Assembly (NCBI GenBank): GCA_963575745.1 | Contig: CAUYUJ010003581.1 | Location: 323,798 to 387,797 of the forward strand | Direction of reading: 5' to 3' | Source: Prorocentrum cordatum | Taxonomy: Eukaryota > Sar > Dinophyceae > Prorocentrales > Prorocentraceae | DNA length: 64,000 nucleotides | In this document: positions 33,501-42,384 of the stretch, piece after piece | Layout: each line of letters begins with the position of its first letter | Position numbering within the stretch: the first letter of the stretch is position 1 | Notes under the pieces: model-generated | The model's input: only the letters and a program-made list of their open reading frames with translations | What the model was told of the DNA's origin: nothing | Databases searched by the model: none | Made by a program: the position numbers and the translations under genes

Positions 33501-33970
33501 TCTTGAAGGCCGCGCCGGTGACAGCTGGCAGTGCTTCTCAGCCTGCCGGCCCCGACCTGCGCGGAGTGCTCGCGATCACCCCGCAGGCGCGCCCCTGGAA
33601 GTTCAAAGCGAAGACAGGTGGCCCGGCCATCGCGGTGTCCAGGACGCAGTTGACCGTGCTGCCCAAAAAGCAGGGGACTCTGCATGGCGTCCAGGGCAAG
33701 ACGACGGACCCAGGCTTCATCGTGCACTGGACGTTTCCGCCAGGACTCAAGAAGGAGTCCATTTGGCTTGCCTACTACGTCAGCCTGTCGCGCCCCAGAA
33801 GCTTCAACCAACTCTTGAGCCACGGCTTGCCTGACCGGAGCATCATCGAATCCGGCCCCCCGGAACAGATCGCCAAGGCCTTCGCCGAGCTCTTCACGGA
33901 CAAGATTGCCGCGACGAAGATCGCTTGCGCGAAGGCCCGACAGCAACTGGGATGGCCTGCGCGAGCTTGA
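24578..33970 (+). CDS. Helitron Rep/helicase, disrupted (about 2970 residues if joined)
   Basis: One gene spread over five frame segments: 24578 to about 25350, 25351-27767, 28228 to about 29183, 29184 to about 33265 and 33266-33970. It should nick and rejoin transposon ends (Rep) and unwind DNA 5'-3' (SF1 helicase). In order: four helicase-associated-like repeats, a C2H2-like zinc finger, a DUF6570-like region, the Helitron N-terminal domain, the HUH and Cys-rich Rep region, the two-tyrosine motif YITKY, and a Pif1-like helicase with Walker A GGGGVGKT. Three single-base frame changes and a likely 460-bp intron break it. Micro-repeats stay in the Gly-Ala-x-Gln-Pro-Ala phase across every segment, which independently supports these frames. 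The first HUH His is Arg. It is a pseudogene if the frame changes are real, or an intact gene with one defective site if they are homopolymer errors. Confidence 0.85.
24710..25575 (+). other. four helicase-associated-like repeats in the Rep/helicase N-terminus
   Basis: Two units read VKQFGRIP, then ENKLAKRF, then IPxDVMLELQ. Two more read QQVRxxGxxPKES, then AERQL, then SPEQEAELQ. Each is about 60-75 residues. They resemble helicase-associated (HA) helical repeats, which bind nucleic acid; the match is by pattern only. Confidence 0.55.
25348..25356 (+). other. frame change 1 in Rep/helicase
   Basis: Within a ggcggg run the frame shifts by one base; one extra G explains it. On either side the same HA-like repeat pattern continues (ELQTLQQA before, [14 protein letters not shown] after). 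Confidence 0.7.
25900..27000 (+). other. zinc-finger and DUF6570-like region of Rep/helicase
   Basis: CQLCDC with a later HKQCNH gives a C2H2-type finger (about 25911-25980). A second CVVC pair with HRH lies at about 26164-26205. [16 protein letters not shown] and [10 protein letters not shown] (26633-26730) match the DUF6570 region that precedes the Rep N-terminal domain in many Helitrons. Confidence 0.6.
27768..28227 (+). repeat. 33-bp tandem array interrupting the Rep domain, probable GC-AG intron
   Basis: About 13 units of 33 bp built on ttgatagcagtgtctcg and tttggacctacatg. It falls between FPRNTTY and [13 protein letters not shown], which should be adjacent in the Helitron N-terminal domain. 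Excision from gctacc (27768) to ttcgag (28227) removes 460 bases and joins frame 0 to frame 1 exactly as the protein needs. The borders would be GC and AG, a pair common in dinoflagellates. The array has no stops in its own frame because 33 is a multiple of three. Intron status is inferred; a transposed array causing a frameshift is the alternative. Confidence 0.6.
28850..29200 (+). other. Rep HUH region with a changed first histidine
   Basis: [20 protein letters not shown] is followed by [13 protein letters not shown]. In Helitrons this second part carries His-x-His, which holds the catalytic metal. Here the first position is CGC (Arg, 29077-29079) and the second is CAC (His, 29083-29085). 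One A-to-G change from CAC explains it. Confidence 0.7.
29178..29192 (+). other. frame change 2 in Rep/helicase
   Basis: The frame moves back by one base in ctgccttctttcc. RELRTAF before it and [20 protein letters not shown] after it belong to the same protein. Confidence 0.65.
29670..30680 (+). other. Rep Cys-rich and two-tyrosine region
   Basis: [20 protein letters not shown] (about 29679-29740) and [11 protein letters not shown] match the Cys/His cluster after HUH in Helitron Rep. [10 protein letters not shown] (30303-30332) carries the two catalytic tyrosines, Tyr codons 30309-30311 and 30321-30323, intact and correctly spaced. Confidence 0.8.
32196..33970 (+). other. SF1/Pif1-like helicase domain of Rep/helicase
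   Basis: Walker A GGGGVGKT at 32346-32369, Walker B VIDEL with Asp-Glu at 32607-32612, motif [12 protein letters not shown] at 32754-32780, motif V HGVQGKT near 33682 and motif [12 protein letters not shown] near 33773. These match the Helitron helicase. The domain is complete apart from frame change 3. Confidence 0.88.
33259..33275 (+). other. frame change 3 in Rep/helicase
   Basis: The frame moves back by one base in ggcgctaccgc. RAEPNIG lies before and [14 protein letters not shown] lies after; the latter is the expected helicase sequence. Confidence 0.7.
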
Positions 33971-34208
33971 GGAGCCATGAGATGCAGGTTGCGTTGTGGC
34001 GGTGCTGTTCAGTCTGTCCGTCTGCATTCGCGTGGTGCTTCTCAGCCTGCATGCGCGTGGTGCTTCTCAGCCTGCGCTCGTGTGCAGCTGTGCGCGGTGA
34101 GCCTGCACGTGTCGCGGAATGCTTTTCAGCCTGCGCGTGTCTGCAATGCTTTTCAGCCTGCACGCTTTGCACGGGAAAAAATCAAACTGCGAGTGTTACC
34201 GCTGCTGC
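33971..34208 (+). repeat. micro-repeat cluster behind Rep/helicase
   Basis: Four copies or variants (about 34035, 34058, 34112, 34145), the last two with TTT in place of TTC. The stop codon is at 33968-33970, so the block is non-coding. It mirrors the cluster behind the EEP gene. Confidence 0.8.
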
Positions 34209-34262
34209 ATGCCTCCAGCTATGCTACTACATATCGCTGTTAGGTTGCTTTGCCGGGATAAT
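34209..34262 (+). repeat. right end of element 2
   Basis: Matches 17929-17981. It holds TCGCTGTTAGGT (34234-34245) and the tail tgctttgccgggataat. Confidence 0.75.
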
Positions 34263-34374
34263 CTCCCCTGTTCCTCCTTCCTCCCGCCTCCTTGCACATC
34301 CTCCTTGTGGGGGGAGCGGGAGAAGGACGAGGCGGAGGAGGAGGGAGAGAAAGCGCCCCTCGTGATTTGAGTCG

Positions 34375-34765
34375 TTTGGGGTTTCTCGTCCTGGTGTGAG
34401 TCGTTCGGGCCCTTCTTCCTGGTGTGAGTCGTTCGGGCTCTTCGTGGTGTGAGTCGTTCGGGCTCTTCGTCCTGGTGTGAGTCGTTCGGGCTTCTCGTGG
34501 TGTGAGTTGTTCGGGCCCCTCATCCTGGTGTGAGTCGTTCGGGCCCCTCCTCCTGGTGTGACTCGTTCGGGCTCCTCGTGGTGTGAGTCGTTCGGGGCCC
34601 GCGTCGTGGTGTGAGTCGTTCGGGCTCCTCGTGGTGTGAGTCGTTCGGGCGCCTCGTCCTGGTGTGAGTCGTTCGGGCCCCTCCTTGTGGTGTGAGTCGT
34701 TCGGGCTCTTCGTGGTGTGAGTCGTTCGGGCCCCCCGTCCTGGTGTGAGTCGTTCGGGCTCCTCG
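34375..34765. repeat. gtgtgagtcgttcggg minisatellite
   Basis: About 15 units of roughly 22-30 bp, each with gtgtgagtcgttcgggc plus a variable cctcgtcctg end. Confidence 0.92.
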
Positions 34766-35030
34766 TGGGGCGTCCTTGGGGGCCCTCTTGGAGCCTCTTG
34801 GGGCCGTTCTTGGGGCCTCTTGGGGGCCTCTTGGGGCCTCTGGGGGCCCCACACCCACCCGTTCTTGGGGCTCTTGGGGCCTCCTTGGGGGCCCTCTTGG
34901 GGGCCTCTTTCTTGGGGACCTCTTGTGTCCTCTTGGGGGCCTCTTGGGGGCCTCTTGGGGGCCTCTTGTGAGGCTCCGGGGGGCCTCTTGGGGCCATCTT
35001 GGGGCCTCTTGCGACCTCCTCAGAAGCGCA
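34766..35030. repeat. CTTGGGGCC minisatellite
   Basis: Units of gcctcttgggg and gccctcttggg, the same family as 18320-18640 and 37500-40150. Confidence 0.9.
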
Positions 35031-35059
35031 AAGGAGCGCTGCCCCTTGAGAAGGACTAA

Positions 35060-35416
35060 GTGAGGCCAAACCTTCGTAAAATGAATGATTTTGCTATGAA
35101 GGAAGATGAGCGCGGCCCCCTCAGGAGGCCAAAATGGGGCCAAAACCGTAGTAAAATCAATGATTTTAGCTTCAAAGAAGAGCAGAGGGGCCAAACTCGG
35201 TCCCCCCGTCGGGGCCACAATCCTCGTGAGGGTCGTCGTTTTTTAGCCCTCCCAGTACTCGAAAAAGACCCCTCTGACCACCCGCGGGGGTCCCTCTCCA
35301 GGCCCAGGGGTAGGGGGTAGGGGGAGGGGTAAACCCCTCCCCGAAGGGGAAGAAGGGGGGGTGAGGACATAGCGGGCTCTCTAAACCACTCACGCCCAAA
35401 GGGCTGGTGGGATTTG
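35060..35416. repeat. inverted long repeat, arm 1
   Basis: About 355 bp that match 55217-55600 as a reverse complement. Landmarks are ccaaaaccgtagtaaaatc, ccccgtcggggcc, the palindrome acccctccccgaagggg and cacgcccaaagggctgg. Inside arm 1, a unit with aatgatttt and aggccaaaatgg is itself doubled. Confidence 0.85.
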
Positions 35417-35832
35417 TCTCGTATCGAAGTGGGTTGTGGCCGAAAGCTCTCAGTACAGCTGAGAAGCTCACTTCGTGGCCAGTAATTTGTCCCGAACAAA
35501 CGTGGGATAGCTCTGTTCCTGTTCTGCTCCATCTCCTCCTCCGCCCTCCTCTCTTTTTCGCCCCGCCACACGTGGCCCTAGAGAACCCAGATAACCCGTT
35601 CCCAGGGATAGATCTTCGTCCCAGATCCACGTTTGTGGCCCCCGGCCCGATACTTGGGCCCGGGACCGCCCGAGCCGAGGAAAAAACAAATTGCCCTGTA
35701 CGTGCCCAACCCTTTCTACACAGTGTTGGGCGAGTTACTCAGGACCCTCCAAGTGCTACTGGCATTCTGAACGACCCGCAGTGCGAAGAACAGCACCCAG
35801 CAGCGATTTCAGAAGAGCGCAGCAAGAAGAGG
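35417..35832. other. no recognisable gene
   Basis: Unique spacer between the inverted repeat arm and the next tandem array. Confidence 0.4.
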
Positions 35833-36120
35833 AACGGCAGATCGCAGCCCCCCAGGGCACCGCGAGCTATAGTGGTGGTCCGCGTGGGACGTACCTCCGC
35901 TGGGCCTCCCAGGAGCCCACGAAAGTGCTTGCAGGTTAGCAGATCGCAGCCCCCCAGAGCACCGCGAGCTATAGTGGTGGTCCGCGTGGGACGTACCTCC
36001 GTTGGGCCTCCCAGGAGCCCACGAAAGTGCCGACAGGTTCGCAGATCGCAGCCCCCCAGGGCACCGCGAGCTATAGTGGTCCAGCCGCGTGGGACGTACC
36101 TCCGCTGGGCCTCCCAGGAG
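35833..36120. repeat. tandem array, about 102-bp unit, relative of the 5-10 kb satellite
   Basis: Three units before the gap. cgctgggcctcccaggagcc, cgaaagtgccgacaggttc and gcagatcgcagccccccagg align with the reverse complement of the 5.1-10.8 kb satellite over about 70 bp at roughly 80% identity by eye. The neighbouring gap probably reflects this array. Confidence 0.8.
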
Positions 36121-36220
36121 NNNNNNNNNNNNNNNNNNNNNNNNNNNNNNNNNNNNNNNNNNNNNNNNNNNNNNNNNNNNNNNNNNNNNNNNNNNNNNNN
36201 NNNNNNNNNNNNNNNNNNNN
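36121..36220. other. assembly gap (100 N)
   Basis: Exactly 100 N. Its true length is unknown, and frames drawn across it mean nothing. Confidence 1.
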
Positions 36221-36925
36221 ACCGTCGTGCATAGCGGCGAGCTCAGGGACCACCCCCTGCGCACCCCCTTATCGTGTCGAGAACATGCCACGCCTGCTGT
36301 GCCTGGACGACCGTCGTCCATAGCGGCCGAGCTCAGGGACCACCCCCTGCGCACCCCCATGGTGTCGAGAAAGTGCCACGCCTGCTATGCCTGGACGACT
36401 GTCGTGCATAGCGGCCGAGCTCAGGGACCACCCCCTGCGCACCCCCTGTGGTGTCGAGAAAGTGCCACGCCTGCTGTGCCTGGACAACCGTCGTGCATAG
36501 CGGCCGAGCTCAGGGACCACCCCCTGCGCACCCCCTGTGGGTTGTCGGAAGTGCCACCCTGCAAATAATTCCTGTGACGACCGTCGTGCATAGGCGGCGG
36601 ATCTCAGGACCACCCCCTGCGCACCCCCTGTGGTGTCGAGAAGTGCCACGCCTGCTGTGCCTGGACGACCGTCGTGCATAGCGGCCGAGCTCAGGGACCA
36701 CCCCCTGCGCACCCCCATGGTGTCGAGAAAGTGCCACGCCTGCTGTGCCTGGACGACCGTCGTGCGTAGCGGCCGAGCTCAGGGACCACCCCCTGCGCAC
36801 CCCCTGTGGTGTCGAGAAAGTGCCACGTCTGCTGTGCCTGGACAACCGTCGTGCATAGCGGCCGAGCTCAGGGACCACCCCCTGCGCACCCCCTGTGGTG
36901 TCGAGAAAGTGCCACCCCTGCCACG
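36221..36925. repeat. satellite array, 89-bp unit, about 8 copies
   Basis: Units carry gaccgtcgtgcatagcgg, gagctcagggaccacccc, tgtggtgtcgagaaagtgcc and acgcctgctgtgcctg. It starts directly at the gap. Confidence 0.92.
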
Positions 36926-37275
36926 CTCTGCCGTGCCGTGCCCTGCGCGCCTGCCCGGTGTGCTATGCTGTGCTGAGCTGTGCTGCGATGTGCTGTGCTG
37001 TGCCGTGCCGTGCTGTGCTGCGGTGTGCTGTACTGTGCTATGCTGTGCTGTGCTGTGCAAGTGCGCTGTGCAAAACTGCCACGCCTGCTGTGCCGTGGAC
37101 GACCCCTATGGCGTCGAGAATGTGCCGCACGTGCCAAGCCGTGTGTGTGTGTGTGTGTGTGTGCTGTGCTGTGCTGTGCTGTGCTGTGCTGTGCTGTGTG
37201 CGCTGCGCTGTGATGTGCTGTGCTGTGCTGTGCTGTGCTGTGCTGCGCTGCGCTGCGCTGCGCTGTGCTGTGTGC
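36926..37275. repeat. CTGTG low-complexity tract with a GT run
   Basis: gctgtgctgtgctgtgc repeats with a (GT)n run at 37140-37162, broken by one half unit of the 89-bp satellite (37075-37130). Confidence 0.9.
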
Positions 37276-37495
37276 GTGAGGAGGAGGGGGAGGAAGAGGA
37301 GGAGGAGGGGAGGAGGGCGGGTGTGGGTGAGACGCGGGTGCGGCGCGGGTGGGAAGAAAACCAGAACCCCACGAAGCATGTGGAGAAAAACCCGAAGGAC
37401 AACCCCCCAAACGGCCATCAACACTCATTCGTGTGCGGTACGCACCCCTCTGGAACCCGCCTTAGTGTGAAGAGCCTTTTGCGTTACCGATCGCT
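37276..37495. other. no recognisable gene
   Basis: Short purine-rich then mixed spacer. Its cggccatcaacactc portion has relatives near 38320. Confidence 0.35.
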
Positions 37496-38280
37496 CTATA
37501 TTTGGCGTCTCTGGGCCTTCTTGGGGGTCCTATTGGGGCCCTTTTCGAGCCCTTTTGGAAGCCTCTTGGGGGCCTCTTGGGGCTTCTTGGGGCCTCCTGG
37601 GAGCTTCTTGGCGCGAAAGGCTAGACTTTTCGGTTCGTGGTCCCCCTCTTGGGGCCGTCTTGGGGCACTCATGGGCCGTCTTGGGCGTCTCTTGGGCCGT
37701 CTTGGCGCCCTCTTGGGCCGTTGTGGGGGCCTCTTGGGAGCCTCTTGGGCCGTCTTTGGGCGGTCTTGGGGGCCTCTTGGACCGTCTTCAACGCCGTGAA
37801 AGCCGAGAAGCCATAGGAAATCAATGATTTTGGCCTCCGGGTGGCCTCTTGGGACGCCTCCTGGGGGCCTCTTGGGGCTTCTTGGGGAGCTCTTGGGGCC
37901 ACCTGGGGGCGTCTTGGGGCGAAAGGCTAGACTTTTCGGTTCGTGGTCCCCCTCTTGGGGCCGTCTTGGGGCCCTCTGGGGCGGTCTTGGGCGCTTCTTG
38001 CACCGTCTTGGGGCCCTCTTGGGCAGTTTTTGGGGCCTCTTGGGAGCCTCTTGGGCTGTCTTGGGGCGGTTTTTGGGGCCTCTTGGGCCGTCGTCAACGC
38101 TGTGAAAGCCGAAAAGCCGTATGTGCTGAAAAATGCACGTCTTCCTCATGGAACGTCAATAATTTTGGCCTCTTGAGGTCCTCTTGGGGCGCCCCTTGGG
38201 CGCCTCTTGGGGGCCTCTTGGGCCGTCTTGGGCGGTCTTGGGCTCTCTCAGAGCGCTCTTGGGCCATATTGGGGGGGAAC
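37496..38280. repeat. CTTGGGGCC minisatellite block A
   Basis: Two cycles of a longer unit. Each has a gcctcttggggcttcttgg array, then gaaaggctagacttttcggt and tcgtggtccccctcttgggg, then a gccgtcttgggc array, and ends gccgtgaaagccgaaaagcc. Confidence 0.88.
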
Positions 38281-38715
38281 CCGAAAAACATGCAAAAACC
38301 CAAGGGAAAACCCGAAAACGGCCATCAAACCCATCCACTCCCCCTACGTCCCCCCCCTGGACCCACCCCCTTAAGGGCTTCGCCCACGTCATCACTCGTA
38401 CCTCGCTCTTTCCCTTACCTGGCCCGGCACAGAAACGGAAAGAGCGCTTCAGAAACAGAAGCCGAAATTACTCACACCACCGTTCGTACTGGGAGTCTTG
38501 GCGTTGAGAGCTTGTTACGTCACCCCTCGCTCTTGGGAGCCTTGGTGTTCAGAGATTGTTGCGTTGCCGCCCGTTCCTGAGCCTTGGCTGGGCCTTGGTG
38601 TCAGGAACGTGTTGCGTCACCGCTCTCTGCTGGGAGCCTTGGTCTTAGCAGCTTGTTTACGTCACCGTTCGCTCTTGGGAGCCTTGGTGTGAAGAGCTTT
38701 TTGCGTGACCGATCG
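38281..38715. repeat. interblock with tcttgggagccttggtgt units
   Basis: Contains a ttaagggcttcgcccacgtc module also found near 39430 and 40290, followed by about five units of about 50 bp carrying cgctcttgggagccttgg. Confidence 0.75.
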
Positions 38716-39300
38716 CTCTTTATTTGGCGTCTCTGGGCCTTCTTGGGAGTCCTATTGGGGCCCTTTTCGGGCCCTTTTGGAGGCCTCTTGGGAACCTCTT
38801 GGGGGCCTCTTGGGGCTTCTTGGGGGGCTCTGGGGGCCTCATGGGAGCTTCTTGGGGCGAAAGGCTAGACTTTTCGGTTCGTGGTCCCCCTCTTGGGGCC
38901 GTCTTGGGGCCCTCTTGGGCCGTCTTGGGTGCCTCTTGGGCCGTCTTGGCGTCTGGGGCCATCTTGGGACGATCTTTGAGGCCTTTTAGGCCGTCTTGGG
39001 CCCGTCTGGGGGCTCTCTTGTACCGTAGTGGGCCCCTTTGGGGCGCATCTGGGGCCGTCTTGAGACGATCTTTGGGGCCTCTTGGGCCGTCTGGGGCCCT
39101 TCTGGGACGGAAAAAAGGAGGACCCGAAAAACCTACAAACATCTTGGGGAAATCCATATTTTTGGCCTCCTGAGGCCCTCTCGGGGGCCCTCTTGAAGGC
39201 CTCTGGAGCCGTCTCGAGACTCTCTTGGACCGTCTAGCGGCCATCTGAAGCTCTCTTGGGGCTGTCTTGGGCCCCCCTTGGGCCGTCTTGAGGCCCTCTG
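38716..39300. repeat. CTTGGGGCC minisatellite block B
   Basis: Same organisation as block A, with the gaaaggctagacttttcggt landmark at about 38858. Confidence 0.88.
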
Positions 39301-40360
39301 GCCGGTTCATTAGAAAAAACACGAAGAAATGGGCCATGGGAACCGCGCGGGAGCCGCTTCATTCGAAACAATCAACAGGAAACGGGCCAGTACCAACCCA
39401 ACACTCCCGCCTCGACCCCCCTCTGCACTCCCCCTTAAGAAGGGCTTCGCCCCTGCTCAACGTCACTCGCTCATACCTCGCTCTTTCCGTCACCTGGGGC
39501 CGGCACGGAAACGGAAAGAGCACTTCAGCAACCTGCCCGAGATGGCTCATGGCACCCCTCGCTCTTGGGAGCCTTGGTGGTAAGAGCTTGTGGCGTCACC
39601 GTTCGTTCTTGGGAGCCTTGCTGGTAAGCGCGTGTCACGTCACCGCTCTCTGTTCAAAGTCCTCGTGCCCAGAGATGCTTACGTTGCCGCTCGCTCTTGG
39701 GAGCCCTCTTCCTCCTCCTCCTCCTCCTCCTCCTCCTCCTCCTCCTCACCCTCCTCTTAGGGCCCGCTTGGGAGCCTCTTGGGGCCCTCTTGGAGCTCTA
39801 TCAGGACCGTCTGGGTGCCCTCTTGGGCCGTCTGGGGGCCCTCTTGGGCCGTTTTCGGCCCCTTTGGGGCGCCTCTGGGGCCGTCTTGGGACGATCTTTG
39901 GGGCCTCTTGGGCCGTCTTGGGCCCGTGTGGGGGCTCTCTTGTACCGTGGCGGGCCCCTCTGGGGCGCCTCTGGCGCCGTCTTGGGACGATCAAGAATCT
40001 TGGAGGCATCAGTATTTTTGGCCTCCTGAGACCCTCTCGGGGGCCCTCTTGAAGGCCTCTGGAGCCGTCTCGAGACTATCTTGGACAGTCTAGCGGCCAT
40101 CTGAAGCTCTCTTGGGGCCGTCTTGGGGCCCTCTTAGGCCGTCTTGGGGCCCTCTGGCTGGTTCACCAGAAGAAGATACGAAGAAATGGGCCATGGGAGC
40201 CGCCCGGGAGCCGCTTCACTCGAAAAAATCAACAGGAAACGGGCCATTACCAACCCAACACTCCCGCCTCACCCCCCCTCTGCACTCCCCCTAAGGAGGG
40301 CTTCGCCCCCGCTCAACGTCACTCGCTCGTACCTCGCTCTTTCCGTCACCAGAGCGTGCA
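39301..40360. repeat. segmental duplication and CTTGGGGCC block C
   Basis: A module with acgaagaaatgggccatggg, gggagccgcttca, aacaggaaacgggcca and cttcgcccctgctcaacg occurs at 39318-39500 and again at 40170-40355. The minisatellite between (39765-40160) repeats block B. A CTC run sits at 39709-39757. Confidence 0.85.
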
Positions 40361-40640
40361 ATTTCCCTGTTAACGGTCCGTTGACAAGGAAAAACGCGTC
40401 CGTCACCCGATTTTCCTTGTTAAGTCTCTGTTTAGGGCTCCGTTAACAGGGATAAAGGCGCCCGAGCGTGCAACCCTGTTAAGCACTCGATTTTCCCTGT
40501 TAAGGGCTCCGTTAACAAGGAAAAGGAGTGCCCGAGCGTGTAATTTCCTTGTTAACAAAGAAAAAACACCAGATTTTCCCTGTTAAAGGGCTCCGTTAAC
40601 AAGGAAAAGGGCGGGCCATTAGACCCTGCAGTACAGATGC
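40360..40640. repeat. TTAACAAGGAAA hairpin repeats
   Basis: Four to five units. Each has an arm ttttccctgttaa, a spacer gggctcc and the opposite arm gttaacaaggaaaa, so each unit can fold into a stem of about 13 bp. Units are separated by gcccgagcgtgca. Confidence 0.85.
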
Positions 40641-40869
40641 CACCCCCTCGAGCTCCCCCTAATTTCGTTTCTTCCGACTAACGGATCTCACGCTACGAGC
40701 GCTTTTTTTTGTCATCCGCCGCCCCCTGTCGATTCATCGCAAGGGTGCCTGGCGTGCTGAATCCTCTCGGTTTTGGTTTTGGTTCTTTTTCCCAAAGAAC
40801 TCCCCCTGGGGCTTCGGCCTGTCCCGCCGGCCACCCGGAAAGATTGCCAAGGACCTCAATCCGTAAAAC
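40641..40869. other. no recognisable gene
   Basis: Unique spacer with a poly-T stretch near 40705. Confidence 0.35.
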
Positions 40870-41350
40870 AATCCCCCAAGATGGCCCAAAATGGCCTCCA
40901 AGATGGCCACGTTGGCCCAAGATGGCCTCCAAGTTCGCCCAAGATAGCCTCCAAGACGGCCCAGGAGAGGAGGAGATGCCTCCGAGTCCGCACAAGAAAT
41001 CTCCAAGACGGCTCAAGACGGCCCAAGAGGTGCCCAAGAGGCCTCCGAGAGGTCCTCCAGGAGGCCCCGAAGAGGCTAGAATAATGTATTTCCATTGGTT
41101 TTTAAAAGGTTTTTCGTATTTGCTCCTTTTCTGCTTCCCGACGACCCAAGACGGCCCAAGAGGCCCCCAAGATCGCAGGCCAGAAAAAATGCCCAAACAC
41201 TGATTTTTCACATTTTTTTTGAAGGATTTTGACATTTGCTTCTTTTCTGCCTTCCGACGGCCCGATTCGGCCCAAGAGCACCCAAAGATCGCCCAAGAGG
41301 CCTCCAAGATGGCCTCAGAACGGCCCAAGAGGCCCCCAAGACGAGCGGAC
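40870..41350. repeat. CTTGGGGCC-family minisatellite, opposite orientation
   Basis: cccaagatggcctccaagatgg and ggcccaagaggcccccaag units, the reverse complement sense of blocks A-C. It contains tttgcttcttttctgccttccg modules twice (about 41115 and 41230). Confidence 0.85.
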
Positions 41351-41606
41351 GCGCCTTCGCAAAGGGAGACGAGAGGAACGAAGCGGGGGGGTGGTGGGGG
41401 GCGGAAGTTCCGCGGCGGAAGGGCGAGGAGGAGCGGGAGGAAGGGGCAAGTGCGGTCCAAATTCAATTAAATGATTGCCACGTCGCCGCCCAAGGCCCCC
41501 ACGAACAAACATCGAAGGATCAGGGTCGAGAGTGAGCAGCAACTCGGGGCCTTCTACGCCTGGGCCCTGAAACCTCCCACAGAACCTGATCTTCCTCCCG
41601 GGTCGT
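41351..41606. other. no recognisable gene
   Basis: Short spacer before the MITE-like element. Confidence 0.35.
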
Positions 41607-41626
41607 TCGGCGGCGAGCCCAGGGGA

Positions 41627-41665
<39 letters not shown>

Positions 41666-42039
41666 GCTGGCTTTCTCAAGGGGCTCGGAAGTTCCCGGGC
41701 CCTATGAAATGTTTCCCGATCCTCCCCTGAAGACGAAGAACACCTCTCACGAGGCGCGAGGGCATCTGAGAAGCTTAGCTGCCCCGATACGCAACACGCA
41801 ACACGTAGCGTATCGATACGGAGCTCAACACGTAGACTGAACACGCAGGTCTGACGCGATACGTTCGCCAACACGTGGGCCAATACGTTGAGCCAGCACG
41901 CAACGTATTGACACGGACGTTTTGAACACGGCACGCGTTGCGTAGCAAAGCGGGCGTATCGAGGTAGCTAAGCTGAGAAGCCCCGCCGCCTTCTGAGATG
42001 GCGCCCTCCCTCTCGCTTCCACCCCTCGCTCGCCGCCGA
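41607..42039. mobile_element. TIR-bounded MITE-like element, copy 1 (with GT run)
   Basis: Left end TCGGCGGCGAGC at 41607; right end GCTCGCCGCCGA ending 42039. The inner right part, gccgccttctgag, matches the other copies. A (GT)n run lies just inside the left end (41629-41661), and an acacgtagcgtatcgatacg repeat fills 41790-41960. Non-coding. Confidence 0.6.
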
Positions 42040-42384
42040 TTCCATGCCTGGGCCCCGAGGCTTCCCCGTCGGCTGCGCGTGAGAGTGACACTGGGCGTGG
42101 TTGTCCTTTGGTGCGTGGGCCAAGGGGGCGCGCGGTGGTCAAATCCAGGCGCGCAGTCAACCGCAATCACATCGCGCTCGGCCATTGGGGGGGGGGGGGG
42201 CTGCGCCAGCGGCCACTCCGACGAGGGGTCACTCCTGCGCGTGCCCCGGGAGCCCGAGCTTCCTCCCGCGCCGTCCCCCCGGGGCCCCCGCAGGGGCAGT
42301 GCTCCGCCCCTGGGGCTGCCGCCCCCAGGGGCCCCCTCCGCCGAAGCTCCTGCGCCCGCCGTCTGTCGTTTGGGCGCGCGATGA
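42040..42384. other. spacer between two MITE-like elements
   Basis: GC-rich with a 13-G run at 42187. No gene recognised. Confidence 0.35.

Larger units (their letters stand above)
18689..34262 (+). mobile_element. Helentron-like element 2 (RPA-like and Rep/helicase genes)
   Basis: About 15.6 kb with the same start and end sequences as element 1 and the same orientation. The left inverted repeat is at 18691-18702 and the right at 34234-34245. Contents in order are the 70-bp array, a 1.2-kb GAG tract, an unassigned 1.4-kb stretch, an RPA-like gene and the Rep/helicase gene, with micro-repeats before, inside and after the genes. Rep plus SF1 helicase is the signature of Helitrons; an RPA-like partner and asymmetric inverted ends point to the Helentron branch. 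The large gene is disrupted, so this copy may be inactive unless the frame changes are sequencing errors. Confidence 0.78.

Noticed and set aside
36089-36568. Reading frames across the N run
   Set aside because: The gap has unknown sequence and length.
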